Positions 36,846-46,444 of a stretch of 64,000 nt of DNA are shown one piece after another. Origin of the DNA: Bin80 sp965209015 (GTDB lineage: Bacteria; Bacteroidota; Rhodothermia; Rhodothermales; Bin80). The stretch is from contig OZ242367.1 in the NCBI GenBank assembly GCA_965209015.1, positions 868,001 through 932,000 on the forward strand, given 5' to 3'. The translations under genes were made by a program, and so were the position numbers. The notes under the pieces were generated by a model. The model was not told the origin of the DNA. It made no database searches and saw nothing but the letters and a program-made list of their open reading frames with translations. The stretch's first letter is position 1; every line of letters starts with the position of its first letter.

Positions 36846-39548
36846 ATGAACAAAGTTATTTTTTCTATCATTACTTCACTTCTGTTCACTGTTGCAGTAT
36901 ATTCACAGAGTTCCATTACCGGGGTTGTGACGGATGTTGATTCCGGAATCCCGTTGTCTGGTGCAACAGTGATCATTGCAGGAACGGGCATCGGTGCTGC
37001 GGCGGATAGGGATGGAAATTTCATAGTTAGCGGTTTATCTCAGGGGACATATACTGTTGAAGTTTCTTTTGTGGGATATAATGCGATTTCTGAATTGATT
37101 ACACTTCGCAATGGTGGAGTGACAATAAACTTCGGTCTAGAAGTGTCAAGTCAGGCACTCGAGGCCATGGAGTTGTTTGCATCAAGAGCTGTTCGTCAAC
37201 AAACACCGGTTGCTTACTCTGATATTGATAAACTTCAGGTTGAGCGTGAACTTGGTTCACGCGATGTTCCATTAGTTCTGAATACGGTCCCCTCGGTTTA
37301 CAGTACCGCGCAGGGGGGTGGTGCTGGTGATGCACGCGTCAATGTTCGTGGATTCAATCAACGAAATGTTGCGGTGATGATCAACGGCGTACCAGTGAAT
37401 GACATGGAAAACGGATGGGTTTATTGGTCTAACTGGGATGGCGTAGGTGATGCTACGACCTCAATTCAGTTGCAACGTGGATTGTCCGCTGTGAATTTAG
37501 CCACCCCCTCAATTGGTGGAACCCTGAACATAATCACAGATCCAGCAGCAAATCGTAGACGAATTTTTGCTAAGCAGGAATTCGGTAACGATGGATTTCT
37601 CAAAACGACAGTATCGGCTTCAACGGGGTTAATCAATAACCGCTTTGCATTTACAGCGAGTGGAGTTCGCAAGACGGGCGATGGGTACTACGATGGCACT
37701 TGGACAGATGCATGGGCCTATTATGCTGCCGCCGCCTGGAATATTAATCCCAAACATCGTGTTGATCTTTATGCGGTTGGAGCTCCCCAACGTCATGGTC
37801 AGAATCTGTACAGGCAAAACATTGCTGCCTATGATCATGAATATGCTGCTGAGGTGTTCAGGAATGATGGTCTAGATGAAGCAACCATTTCAGAAATCCT
37901 TGAACAATTTCCTGAGGGAGGGAGACGATGGAATCAGAACGTGTCTCCTGTATCGGTATCCTATACCACCGAGCAAAATAATGGCTTTGGAGTAGCAAGC
38001 AGGGTTTCACCGGAGATCATCAATGAGCGCGAAAATTTCTTCCACAAGCCTCAGGTAAACCTGAATTATTTCGCCCAATTGACGGATCGGTCTCTTTGGT
38101 CTACGGTGGTTTATTATTCCGGTGGCAAAGGCGGGGGAACCGGGACACATGGAAGGCTTCAATGGAATACGGGTGGCCCCTCTCGCGTAGTTGATTATGA
38201 TGCGACCATAGCTGCGAACGAGGAAAACGGAGAATCTCGGGGGATTTTGCGGAACAGCCACAACGTGCAGTGGACGATTGGAGCCATTTCAAAATTCACG
38301 CATGATCTGAACGAATCTTTGACCTTGGAGGCAGGGATTGACTGGCGAACTGCCTCAATTGAGCATTATCGGACTGTGAGAGATCTGCTGGGAGGGAGCG
38401 GGTATCGTCGTTTTGATAGCGATTTTTGGTCAAGTGAGGGGGAAGTGCTTCAGCCAGGGGATAGATTCAACTACTCCAATACGAATACCGTAGACTGGTT
38501 AGGAGGTTATTTGCAGGGTGCTTATAGTGGCGGTCCACTGTTTGTATATGGGATGGGGGGCTACTCAACCATCAAGTATTCGCATGAGGATCATTTCCGG
38601 GATGCTGGGGACGGGACGCCATTTACACTTTCTACCGATCAAATTGGTGGCTACCAAATTAAGGGTGGTGCATCCTATACCCTAAACAATACCTTCACTG
38701 GATTTATCAATCTAGGTCTGGTTTCCAAGGTACCGATTCTTGATGGAGCCCTGAATGATGTAACGGGTGTGTTGAATCCCGATCCCAAAAATGAACAGTT
38801 TCGGGCTATGGAAGCTGGAATTTCATATGAATCCCCCGATCGGAAAATAAATACTACGGTAAGTGTCTACAATACAGTATGGAAAGATCGTACAATCACT
38901 CGATCGATTGTAGTTGAAGATGGCGACGATGGTCTAATTAATATACTTGGTCTGCATGCTCTTCACCGTGGGATTGAAGCGGAGGCTGCCTATCAGCCAC
39001 TGTCTTTTATTCGTGCGGATCTGGCGTTGTCCATAGGTGACTGGAAGTATACCGATGATGTATCCGCACGATTTACACCGGATCGTTCTAATCCTTCTAC
39101 CCAAGAGAATCTGTCGCTGTATGTGAAGGATATTAAAGTCGGAGATGCTCCCCAGACACAGTTTGCCTATGCAATCAGCGTATTTCCGGTGAAGGGAATG
39201 TATGCAAAATTTACCGGCAGAACCTATTCAAACTATTTTGCAGACTTTGATCCAACCAGTCGCACGGATATTGAGCAAGCAGGGCAACCTGTGTGGGAAG
39301 TGCCTGGATATAGTGTGTTTGATTTTAACCTCGGATATACGCTTCCTCGCCGTCTGGGACTTGGCGAAGTTCGTTTATTTGCGAGCATCTTCAATCTCTT
39401 TGACGCATTTTATATTCAAGATGCGACCAATAATTCCCGATTCAATGCTTTCCAGGGGAATGGTAGCAGATTAAATAGTGCAGACGACGCAGAGGTCTTT
39501 CTTGGATTACCCCGCTCATTTAACCTTGGTTTACAGGTTATACGATAA
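36846..39548 (+). CDS. TonB-dependent receptor with CarboxypepD_reg-like domain
   Basis: 900 aa. Signal peptide (ITSLLFTVAVYSQ), N-terminal CarboxypepD_reg-like sandwich (ITGVVTDVDSGIPLSGATV..), plug domain (LNTVPSVYST..RVNVRGFNQRNVAVMINGVPVND..GVGDATTSIQLQRGL), then a 22-strand-type barrel ending LPRSFNLGLQVIR. Typical length. It takes up an unknown large substrate (siderophore, glycan or vitamin) with TonB energy. No SusD partner follows, so a SusCD-type glycan system is unlikely. It is isolated and ends at a strong bidirectional hairpin. Confidence 0.94.
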   Translation: MNKVIFSIITSLLFTVAVYSQSSITGVVTDVDSGIPLSGATVIIAGTGIGAAADRDGNFIVSGLSQGTYTVEVSFVGYNAISELITLRNGGVTINFGLEVSSQALEAMELFASRAVRQQTPVAYSDIDKLQVERELGSRDVPLVLNTVPSVYSTAQGGGAGDARVNVRGFNQRNVAVMINGVPVNDMENGWVYWSNWDGVGDATTSIQLQRGLSAVNLATPSIGGTLNIITDPAANRRRIFAKQEFGNDGFLKTTVSASTGLINNRFAFTASGVRKTGDGYYDGTWTDAWAYYAAAAWNINPKHRVDLYAVGAPQRHGQNLYRQNIAAYDHEYAAEVFRNDGLDEATISEILEQFPEGGRRWNQNVSPVSVSYTTEQNNGFGVASRVSPEIINERENFFHKPQVNLNYFAQLTDRSLWSTVVYYSGGKGGGTGTHGRLQWNTGGPSRVVDYDATIAANEENGESRGILRNSHNVQWTIGAISKFTHDLNESLTLEAGIDWRTASIEHYRTVRDLLGGSGYRRFDSDFWSSEGEVLQPGDRFNYSNTNTVDWLGGYLQGAYSGGPLFVYGMGGYSTIKYSHEDHFRDAGDGTPFTLSTDQIGGYQIKGGASYTLNNTFTGFINLGLVSKVPILDGALNDVTGVLNPDPKNEQFRAMEAGISYESPDRKINTTVSVYNTVWKDRTITRSIVVEDGDDGLINILGLHALHRGIEAEAAYQPLSFIRADLALSIGDWKYTDDVSARFTPDRSNPSTQENLSLYVKDIKVGDAPQTQFAYAISVFPVKGMYAKFTGRTYSNYFADFDPTSRTDIEQAGQPVWEVPGYSVFDFNLGYTLPRRLGLGEVRLFASIFNLFDAFYIQDATNNSRFNAFQGNGSRLNSADDAEVFLGLPRSFNLGLQVIR

Positions 39549-39585
39549 AATGAAATTAGCTTTACAGCTAACTTAGTAGGTGTCT

Positions 39586-39638
39586 GACTGGCATCCAGTT
39601 TTCTTACCCTCGATAAGTGGGTGATCTGGATGCCAGTC
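39586..39638. terminator. Bidirectional hairpin between convergent genes
   Basis: Perfect 13-bp stem gactggcatccag / ctggatgccagtc with a 27-nt loop, located between the TonB receptor stop (39548) and the convergent VWA gene stop (39658). It probably ends both transcripts. Confidence 0.8.
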
Positions 39639-39657
39639 GGGTTCGCCATTCGCTATG

Positions 39658-41748
39658 CTATACAAGGCCATTTCGTTTACGTAGAATCCACTCTAACCCT
39701 AATAAAAGAAGTACAATCCCAAGCATCCAAGGGGTTCGTCGCAGATCAAGTTCTAGCATTTGAGTCCGTGTAGTTGGAGCGAATAAGCTGTCGGAGGCGA
39801 GTGTTTCAGGTAGCTGATTGATTGAGGCGTCAGTGAAGAATCCTCCCCCTGACCGATAGGCGATTTGTCGAAGAAGAGTTTCATCACTCCCAGTGGTACG
39901 ATATTCCAGATTCAAGGAGCCAACGGAAATGACGCCACGGTCCGTGCCCAAGGATGTATTCAACTTGGTAGCTTCCGCAGTATAGGAGTAGGTATCCTGA
40001 GGTAGGGCATCAATTTGAAGGGTAAATCGTCCGCTACCAGCATTGGTCATGGTATAAGGATATGTGGTGCTATCTGATGCTGTGAGCTCAAGTATGACCA
40101 CAGCATCAGCAACCGGATTAAGACTTTCATCGTAGACCTGACCCGAAAATCGAATGGGCTCACTTCCACCAAAGGCGTTCTGTGCAGGTTCAACACGGAC
40201 GGTTCGATTATCTTCGGGTGTCGTGAGCCACTGCATCAGATTTTCTACTACTTGTGGCCAAAAGCGAGGCATATCTTCTGGATCTCCACCAAGATTCAGC
40301 CAACGCCATGTTCCTGAGCCCAGGATTGCTGCGGTTCGATGGCCAGCACGGCTCCGTAGAACAATGAGTGGTTCTTCAAGGAGAAGCCCTCGTAGATTCG
40401 GTTGCCCTAAAATGCGACTATCTGGTGCCACATTCCAATTCCCTGTGGTGGCCATCAGAGGAGGAAGCCGTTCCCACGATGCACCTGGAACATTCAAAAT
40501 GGGATCTCGCAGACCATCAGAAGTGAGCTGGAGAATTGCTGCATCATAGAGCATGTTATTTCTGGTCGGCGATGCAGGAAGCACATCTAAAAATTCAGAG
40601 TTTAGTCGTCCTAGATCGGTTTGGGAAGTTAACATGAAGAGAAGAGGGACTCCAGATTCTGCAGCTTCTGCAACGATACGTACAGAGGACTCATCGGCTT
40701 GGTTACCAGGGTACCCAACTAGGATCATCGCATCATATTCGTCTAATGATGCAGGAAGAGCTCCCTCATAAAATCTATCTGGCTGCATTTGCACATAGCT
40801 GTCAACTTGGCGTGTAGAATCTTGAGTTAAAATGGTGCGAATGGCAGTCAGGTCGGGGTGAGGTGCGGCAGCGATGAGGCAAATCGTCTGGCTACGCTTC
40901 AGTACACGAACCGTAATCGTTTCACGGTTATTCGCCAGAGTTGCTTCATTTTCCAATTCTGAGGTGGTCAGGGTATACTGATAGAAACCTTCTCTATGAG
41001 GAATAAGGCTCAGGTAGGTAGTAGATTCCCCTTCTGTAATATTCATTGTTTGGGTAGAGACCAATGAATCCTGTGCATAGAGTCGTGTGGTGACTGTTTC
41101 ATTTTGATACCCTCTCAGAAATAGCGTCACATCTACAGGGATCTCTTGACCGACATAGGCTAATTCATTCGTTACGGTCCTCGCGATCATTAAATCTTGC
41201 TGCTTCAGCGAGTCTCCTACCATAAGAGTATGAATTGGGATGCCATAGTCAGCTGCAACATGGATAGGATTCCGACCGGTATTATACTGACCATCGGAAA
41301 TCAGGAGGACGCTGCGGAGGTTTTCGTCTCGCAATGATTTTTTTATCTCCTCCAAAGCTCCTGATATATCTGTTCTCGGGGCAGTATCCATTGCAGCTGC
41401 CAGGCTTTCAATTGGACGGGCCGTTCCTCCAAACCCAAAAAAAAGAGTTTCCCCTACCGTAGGCGGCAAGATATCAAATAATTCATGCTGTGCCATACTT
41501 TGGCTTTCGTCAACCAGTACGGCTTGCACAGGTGTGGAGAGATCTTGAATAATATTGTGAATTGCAGGCTCAAACAAGAGAACGAGCAATATAGAAAGAG
41601 CGACTCCGCGTAACCCAGGGAGAAGCCACCGATAGACTCCGGGCAGTTTTGGCTCAGTACGACGATAGGAAACCCACGTTAGGAAGACTGCCAGGAGGAG
41701 TAGAAAGATCAGTGGCCATGTAGATACTCCAAATTCAATCATCCACAT
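39658..41748 (-). CDS. VWA-like membrane protein with glutamine-amidotransferase-like region
   Basis: 696 aa. Two N-terminal membrane helices (about residues 10-25 and 45-65) and one at the C-terminus (MLGIVLLLLGLEWIL). Between them a von Willebrand A-like domain with a MIDAS-type DESQS (about 79-83), TDIS and SDGQYN, then Ig-like beta regions and a class I amidotransferase-like fold without an obvious catalytic Cys. Large multi-domain proteins of this kind accompany Bat/MoxR systems in this phylum, but no moxR or DUF58 gene is adjacent here. Periplasmic scaffold role inferred. Confidence 0.8.
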   Translation of the reverse strand: MWMIEFGVSTWPLIFLLLLAVFLTWVSYRRTEPKLPGVYRWLLPGLRGVALSILLVLLFEPAIHNIIQDLSTPVQAVLVDESQSMAQHELFDILPPTVGETLFFGFGGTARPIESLAAAMDTAPRTDISGALEEIKKSLRDENLRSVLLISDGQYNTGRNPIHVAADYGIPIHTLMVGDSLKQQDLMIARTVTNELAYVGQEIPVDVTLFLRGYQNETVTTRLYAQDSLVSTQTMNITEGESTTYLSLIPHREGFYQYTLTTSELENEATLANNRETITVRVLKRSQTICLIAAAPHPDLTAIRTILTQDSTRQVDSYVQMQPDRFYEGALPASLDEYDAMILVGYPGNQADESSVRIVAEAAESGVPLLFMLTSQTDLGRLNSEFLDVLPASPTRNNMLYDAAILQLTSDGLRDPILNVPGASWERLPPLMATTGNWNVAPDSRILGQPNLRGLLLEEPLIVLRSRAGHRTAAILGSGTWRWLNLGGDPEDMPRFWPQVVENLMQWLTTPEDNRTVRVEPAQNAFGGSEPIRFSGQVYDESLNPVADAVVILELTASDSTTYPYTMTNAGSGRFTLQIDALPQDTYSYTAEATKLNTSLGTDRGVISVGSLNLEYRTTGSDETLLRQIAYRSGGGFFTDASINQLPETLASDSLFAPTTRTQMLELDLRRTPWMLGIVLLLLGLEWILRKRNGLV

Positions 41749-41812
41749 TCCGATTTATCCCCCTAAGTCGGCAGAGCAAATTCAATCTTCCGTAATCTAG
41801 ATATAGAATCCT

Positions 41813-43516
41813 TCAATTACCCAAATGTGCAAGTAGTCCAGACTGCATTCGCCCACCATATTTCAGTGTGTAGGTGTAGATCCCCGCTGGCAAGTGGGAT
41901 CCATCAAATTGGATGGATGCTCCGCCGCTATTGATTAGTCCTTCGTAGATTGTGGCAACTTCTCGCCCAAGGATATCAAAGAGCACGAACTGTACATGGG
42001 GGACGGGTTCAACGGCATCAATGACAAAATGAACGACATCCTGAAACGGATTGGGGTAGGGAGAGTGAACCGTCAGCATATCAGGGAGTGGAGTGATTTT
42101 TTCTGAACGATTCAAAAGAGTACCAGCTCTGATAGCAGCATAAGCATCCACGATTCCCCAGCCAAGGTCATTATCAGGGGAGGATGCTTGGTTTGCAGTT
42201 GAGGTCAGAAGTCGCCATACATCTCTTGGCCCGAGGTTTGGATTTACTTGAAGCATCTGGGTAATGATGCCGGCAACCATTGGGGCAGAGAATGAGGTCC
42301 CTGCGGACCGGCCGTAGGATTGAGTTCCTCTACCTATGTATACACCAGATGCCTGGGCGGAGACATCGGGTTTAATACGTCCATCGGCGGTTGGTCCGCG
42401 GCTACTAAATTGAACAACATTTCTAGATGAGAATACTCCTCCGACAGAGATCACCGAATCTCCATCCGCCGGAGTACGAATGGATTGTGGTCTGGGGCCA
42501 GCATTGCCTGCACTAGTAACCGTTATCACCCCGCGGCTGGCTGCCCAATCCATTACGATGGTGGTGAGTCCAGTATCTCCATCAAGATCGGCGACAGCAT
42601 AGCTCTGCTGTCCTGGATCAAATCCAAAGTATCCCAATGAGGAAGTCATTACATCAACTCCCTGAGATTCAAGCCATTCTACACCAGCGACAAAGTTGTC
42701 CTCTTCAATATTTCGCTCATACGGGGCGCATTCGGTTGAAGCTCCAAAAACAGTTGCTCCGTGGCCGGGGCCAATGAGGGAACCTTCATGATACCCCACT
42801 GCAACAGAGGCAACGTTCATTCCATGAACATTTCCCCCACCATTACAGCGTTCGGATGGGACTCGTTCGGTAAAATCTCTTGTGCCTCCCAGTCGTCCAG
42901 AATTGGGGATATGCTCCAATGAAGAATGACTGAAGGGAGAAGAACGAACCGGGTTAAAATTTGTATCAAGAAATCCCAAGACAACTCCCTGTCCATTGAT
43001 TCCTTCCATCAGAGCAGGAATTGCATTGACTAAATCAAGTTGATCACAGGAAGGACCAAACAGGTTTGATGGACAGTTAGATGAAACCCGTTGAGGAATG
43101 ACAGGGGAGATTGATACAGGAGTTAGGACATTAGATGATAAATACCCTACGGGTTGAATTTTGCGAACAAATGGGAGAGCAGCAACCTGTTTCCTTTCCT
43201 CTTCGGTGAGCCAGGTCGTCACAGCATTCAACCATCGACTTCGTTGGATAATCGTATACCCACTTTGTTGGAGCGTATTCTCATAGAGTGTAGAGATAGG
43301 TGCGTCCTGCTTTACGAAAAATTCTGTCTTATTTAATTGCCCACGTAGCGTACGCCGCGCCACAGCTTTATCCGTCAGGTAGTTCTCTTCCACTTGAGTA
43401 TGCTTGGCGGATGCGTCTTGCTTGTCGGTCAAAAAGATCCAATATTTTGTCTTTTCCTGAGCGAGCACAACTTGAGATACCGAAAACAGAAACAGGAAGA
43501 AAATAATTCGATGCAT
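41813..43516 (-). CDS. Secreted subtilisin-like serine protease (S8) with type IX sorting tail
   Basis: 567 aa. Signal peptide (IIFFLFLFSVSQVVLAQ), inhibitor-like propeptide (about 20-130), S8 domain with all three catalytic regions: FLDTNF (Asp), HGMNVASVAVG (His) and GTSFSAPMVAG (Ser), and the oxyanion SAGNAGPRP. C-terminal sorting domain of about 80 aa (HSPYPNPFQDVV..DILGREV..GIYTYTL) directs type IX export. Homologous to Bacteroidota S8 peptidases in which the propeptide is removed on secretion. Not in an operon with its neighbours. Confidence 0.95.
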   Translation of the reverse strand: MHRIIFFLFLFSVSQVVLAQEKTKYWIFLTDKQDASAKHTQVEENYLTDKAVARRTLRGQLNKTEFFVKQDAPISTLYENTLQQSGYTIIQRSRWLNAVTTWLTEEERKQVAALPFVRKIQPVGYLSSNVLTPVSISPVIPQRVSSNCPSNLFGPSCDQLDLVNAIPALMEGINGQGVVLGFLDTNFNPVRSSPFSHSSLEHIPNSGRLGGTRDFTERVPSERCNGGGNVHGMNVASVAVGYHEGSLIGPGHGATVFGASTECAPYERNIEEDNFVAGVEWLESQGVDVMTSSLGYFGFDPGQQSYAVADLDGDTGLTTIVMDWAASRGVITVTSAGNAGPRPQSIRTPADGDSVISVGGVFSSRNVVQFSSRGPTADGRIKPDVSAQASGVYIGRGTQSYGRSAGTSFSAPMVAGIITQMLQVNPNLGPRDVWRLLTSTANQASSPDNDLGWGIVDAYAAIRAGTLLNRSEKITPLPDMLTVHSPYPNPFQDVVHFVIDAVEPVPHVQFVLFDILGREVATIYEGLINSGGASIQFDGSHLPAGIYTYTLKYGGRMQSGLLAHLGN

Positions 43517-43555
43517 GAATTGGAGGAAAATATGATGTGGAGTGTAACCTATGAT

Positions 43556-44356
43556 TTACGGTTGTGATTCCGATAAAACAAAGGGGTTGGGAAGAAGATC
43601 AAGGGTCCCAAGGCATGTGGCCGTATGTCTATCATGATCCATCCATACGATTGATTTGGGAGCAATTTCATACAGTACTTGTCGACAAGCTCCACATGGG
43701 GTGGGAGGGGTTTTAGACTTGGGGGAAGAAATAAAAACAGTCTGAATATTTTTTGCTCCTGCACTTACAGCAGATGCGATCGCCACGCGCTCAGCGCAAA
43801 GGATCCTCGTCCAGTCAGGATGTTCAATATTCGCACCTTGAAAGTACCTATTGTCATCTGTAACCACGATCGCTCCAACGGGAAAATTAGATTCAGGAGT
43901 ATAGGAAAACTCGGTCGCACGCCGAGCAAGACCAATACCCGTACTGGTATCAATTGGATTTGAAAAATGCTGGCAGGTAGAGATTTCATGATGTGGATAA
44001 AAGGAAGCCCCCGGTTGTCCAAGGACATCTTCATCTAACTGTTGCATGGGAGTATGAACTGATTGGAGGACAGCAGTTTTTTCTTCTTGTTTTACCTGAC
44101 CACTGAAAACAATCGCAGCTACATCATGTCTTCCTATTGAAGCAGCACTGACGAGGGCAGAAGTCAGAGCAGGGATCGTAAGGGAATAACTAGCATTTTC
44201 TACCCGGACTCCGCAGATCCAATCCCCGTTGGACATGAGAACCAGAACTGCCCGAGGTTGACGGGAATAGGGTACAAAAGAACGTGGAACAGCCCTCTGA
44301 ACATATTCCCGTAGAGTATCAATGCCCATGACGGTAATTTTCACAAAGGAACGCAT
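43556..44356 (-). CDS. cdd: Cytidine deaminase, two-domain with degenerate N-terminal half
   Basis: 266 aa; converts cytidine/deoxycytidine to uridine. Two CDA domains. The C-terminal one (about 150-250) is catalytic: CAERVAIASAV (first zinc Cys and proton-shuttling Glu) and PCGACRQVL (two zinc Cys). The N-terminal one keeps the VRVENASYSLTI strand but its CAE is replaced by PAL, so it cannot bind zinc. In the E. coli two-domain enzyme the order is reversed (active first). The start may be the Met at residue 10. It is transcribed away from tRNA-Leu, 29 bp apart. Confidence 0.93.
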   Translation of the reverse strand: MRSFVKITVMGIDTLREYVQRAVPRSFVPYSRQPRAVLVLMSNGDWICGVRVENASYSLTIPALTSALVSAASIGRHDVAAIVFSGQVKQEEKTAVLQSVHTPMQQLDEDVLGQPGASFYPHHEISTCQHFSNPIDTSTGIGLARRATEFSYTPESNFPVGAIVVTDDNRYFQGANIEHPDWTRILCAERVAIASAVSAGAKNIQTVFISSPKSKTPPTPCGACRQVLYEIAPKSIVWMDHDRHTATCLGTLDLLPNPFVLSESQP

Positions 44357-44385
44357 GGTAGGATATATTAGTTCGCACTGTATTG

Positions 44386-44468
44386 GCCGGGATGGCGGAA
44401 TGGTAGACGCAACGGACTTAAAATCCGTTGGCCGTAAGGCCGTGCGGGTTCGAGTCCCGCTCCCGGTA
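44386..44468 (+). tRNA. tRNA-Leu(TAA)
   Basis: 83-nt class II tRNA. GCCGGGA / TCCCGGT acceptor (one G-U pair), anticodon stem ACGGA/TCCGT with loop CTTAAAA giving anticodon TAA, long variable arm, T-loop TTCGAGT, discriminator A; CCA not encoded. It borders the accessory island on its right. Confidence 0.95.
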
Positions 44469-44553
44469 CGAATGTGGAAGTAGATATAAGGAGGCCATAC
44501 TTCCTCGTCATACTATTGGGTTCTCACAACAACCAATAACCATTGGAACGTCA

Positions 44554-44790
44554 GTGACTGAATCTGATAATTCACGGCAAAAGAAGTCTTTTTTACGGAT
44601 TTTTTGTCTCTAAGCCTACCAAAATTTCAGTAGGCTCATCTCGTAAAAGATCCCGTCAGCTTTCTGAGGAATTTGTAGATCTATACCATGGGCCAGAAGG
44701 TGGATTTGTATCAAATACATTAACACCACAGGAGCACTTTGAAAAAGCATGCGGGCTTGTTGAAATCCATATCCAACGTGCTATGGATAA
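44554..44790 (+). pseudogene. Resident gene, 5' part, interrupted by IS1634-type insertion
   Basis: From a GTG at 44554 (TESDNSRQKKSFLRIF) the frame is lost at T-runs near 44590-44606. A neighbouring frame then continues KPTKISVGSSRK..LSEEFVDLYHGP..LTPQEHFEKACGLVEIHIQRAMDN up to the element boundary. The text looks like real protein but I do not recognise the family. Its continuation is at 48283-48400, beyond the insertion. One frameshift plus the insertion make it non-functional. Confidence 0.5.
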
Positions 44791-44976
44791 CTGAAGTTAC
44801 CCCCTATTTTTCAAGATTAAGTCGTACTTCACCAAGAATTTGCCTCTACGGGCAGCATTACTTCGGGTTCAGGAACTCAATTTGAACCAATTTCGCCAAG
44901 TTTTATCTGCTGAACTCCTCCGAATCGTCACTTTTTCGCTGAAATTCGCCAAATTTTTACTCAAACCATCCTGCCC

Positions 44977-45003
44977 ATGTACGTCGCGCGTATTCCCAAC
45001 CGA
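44977..45003 (+). pseudogene. tnp: IS1634-type transposase, first nine codons
   Basis: Reads MYVARIPNR, the N-terminus expected for this family, and ends exactly at the ISL3 boundary. The next codons (NPKPTWLIQES) resume at 46445 after the duplicated ccaaccga. Confidence 0.85.
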
Positions 45004-46436
45004 GGGTCTACAGCTTTTTAAGTGGGCAAGGCCCTGGAATTAGGATGAACGGTCATGAGATGGATTAGGTTCAGAGTCGATTTTGATGTTTATTTTATGG
45101 GTAGATACACGCTCCATTTTCATTAACCAATCAACCAATTGATCGATTCATGGCGATACAAATTCAAGATCTTAGTGAGCTCTTCGGTATAGGCTCTTCG
45201 TGGGAGGTATCGGAGATCACCTATGATTCCGAGGAGTTGACGGCGGAGATCCATGTCATCTATTCAGAGGATTTGGTGTTACGTTGTCCCGAGTGTGGGA
45301 AAGCCTGTCCGGTTTACGACCATCGTCGTCGGAAGTGGCGTCATACGCGAATCTGTGACTATCACACGCATGTGGTAGCGAGGGTTCCTCGCGTGCAGTG
45401 TTCGGAGCATGGGATCAAGACGGTATCGGTGCCATGGGCGGATGTGCGGGTGCAGTTTACGACCGGATTTGAGGCGCGTGTGATTGACTGGTCCGAGGAT
45501 GCGGGCAGTCTATCCACGGTGGCAACTCGACTAAAGGTGAGTTGGAGAATGATCTCTAATATCGTGGAACGTGCAGTCAAGCGAGGGCTTGCTCGTAGAG
45601 AGGAAGAGAAGACGGAACACATCTGTGTGGATGAAATTGCCTTTACAAAAGGGCACAACTACGTTACGATAGTGGGGAATCCGAAAACGGGGAATGTATT
45701 GCATGTCGCGGATGAACGGAAGAAAGAAAGTCTGGAAAGCTATTCGGCGAAGTACTTCGCCCAGTCTTCCCGTTCCCCTGCGCAACTGAAAGCTCTCAAA
45801 AGCTTGAGTATGGATATGTGGCCCGCGTTCATCTCAGCTACACTCAAATGGGTTCCTGACGCAGAAACAAAGATTGCATTTGATCGCTTTCATGTAGCCA
45901 GATATATAGGAGGTGCAGTAGATAAAGTTCGGAAACAGGAGAATCGAGAATTGCGGAAGGAAGGGAGTCTGGATCTCACAGGGACCAAGTATGTATGGCT
46001 GACCAATCCGCAGAATATGTCGGTCAAGCAAAAGAAACGATTCCAAGCGTTAAAGAAGAGTTCGCTGAGAACGGCTCGGGCTTGGGCGATCAAAGACCTG
46101 TCCCAGAGGCTCTGGCACTATACGAGTCGAACTTGGGCACGCAAAGGTTGGACGCGCTGGTTGAGTTGGGCCATGCGCTGTAGACTTGCTCCCATGAAGG
46201 AGGCCGCGAAGACCGTCAAAAAACATCTATGGGGGATCATCAATGCCATTGTTCTCAAAGTCAGCAATGGGCCAGCGGAAAGTATCAATAGTAGGATCAA
46301 AAGCATCAAGGTCCGTGCCCGGGGATACCGAAATAAACAGCGGTTCGCCACTGCGATTTACTTCTATCTCGGAGGGTTAGATATGTATCCAGAAGGCTAC
46401 CGAAATCAATTAACCCACTCTTAGGTGCGAAGAGCC
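45004..46436 (+). mobile_element. ISL3-family insertion sequence, copy 2 (1433 bp), nested
   Basis: Same ends as copy 1 at 23983-25397, opposite orientation. Flanked by an exact 8-bp duplication ccaaccga at 44996-45003 and 46437-46444. It is 18 bp longer than copy 1, all within the transposase gene. It lies inside codons 7-9 of the IS1634-type transposase, so it arrived after that element. Confidence 0.97.
45150..46424 (+). CDS. tnp: ISL3-family transposase, copy 2
   Basis: 424 aa, almost identical to copy 1 (a few substitutions such as PVYDH for PGYDH and TGNVLH for TGHVLH). It has an in-frame 18-bp difference encoding YSAKYFAQSS in place of YYAS. The difference contains a perfect 16-bp palindrome at 45746-45761. 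Zinc finger, DDE blocks and C-terminal Glu region are all present, so it may be functional and could mobilise both copies. Confidence 0.97.
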   Translation: MAIQIQDLSELFGIGSSWEVSEITYDSEELTAEIHVIYSEDLVLRCPECGKACPVYDHRRRKWRHTRICDYHTHVVARVPRVQCSEHGIKTVSVPWADVRVQFTTGFEARVIDWSEDAGSLSTVATRLKVSWRMISNIVERAVKRGLARREEEKTEHICVDEIAFTKGHNYVTIVGNPKTGNVLHVADERKKESLESYSAKYFAQSSRSPAQLKALKSLSMDMWPAFISATLKWVPDAETKIAFDRFHVARYIGGAVDKVRKQENRELRKEGSLDLTGTKYVWLTNPQNMSVKQKKRFQALKKSSLRTARAWAIKDLSQRLWHYTSRTWARKGWTRWLSWAMRCRLAPMKEAAKTVKKHLWGIINAIVLKVSNGPAESINSRIKSIKVRARGYRNKQRFATAIYFYLGGLDMYPEGYRNQLTHS

Positions 46437-46444
46437 CCAACCGA

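Noticed and set aside
44428..44613. Frame starting inside tRNA-Leu
   Set aside because: Its first part is tRNA sequence; only the part after 44554 could be real and is treated as a decayed gene.
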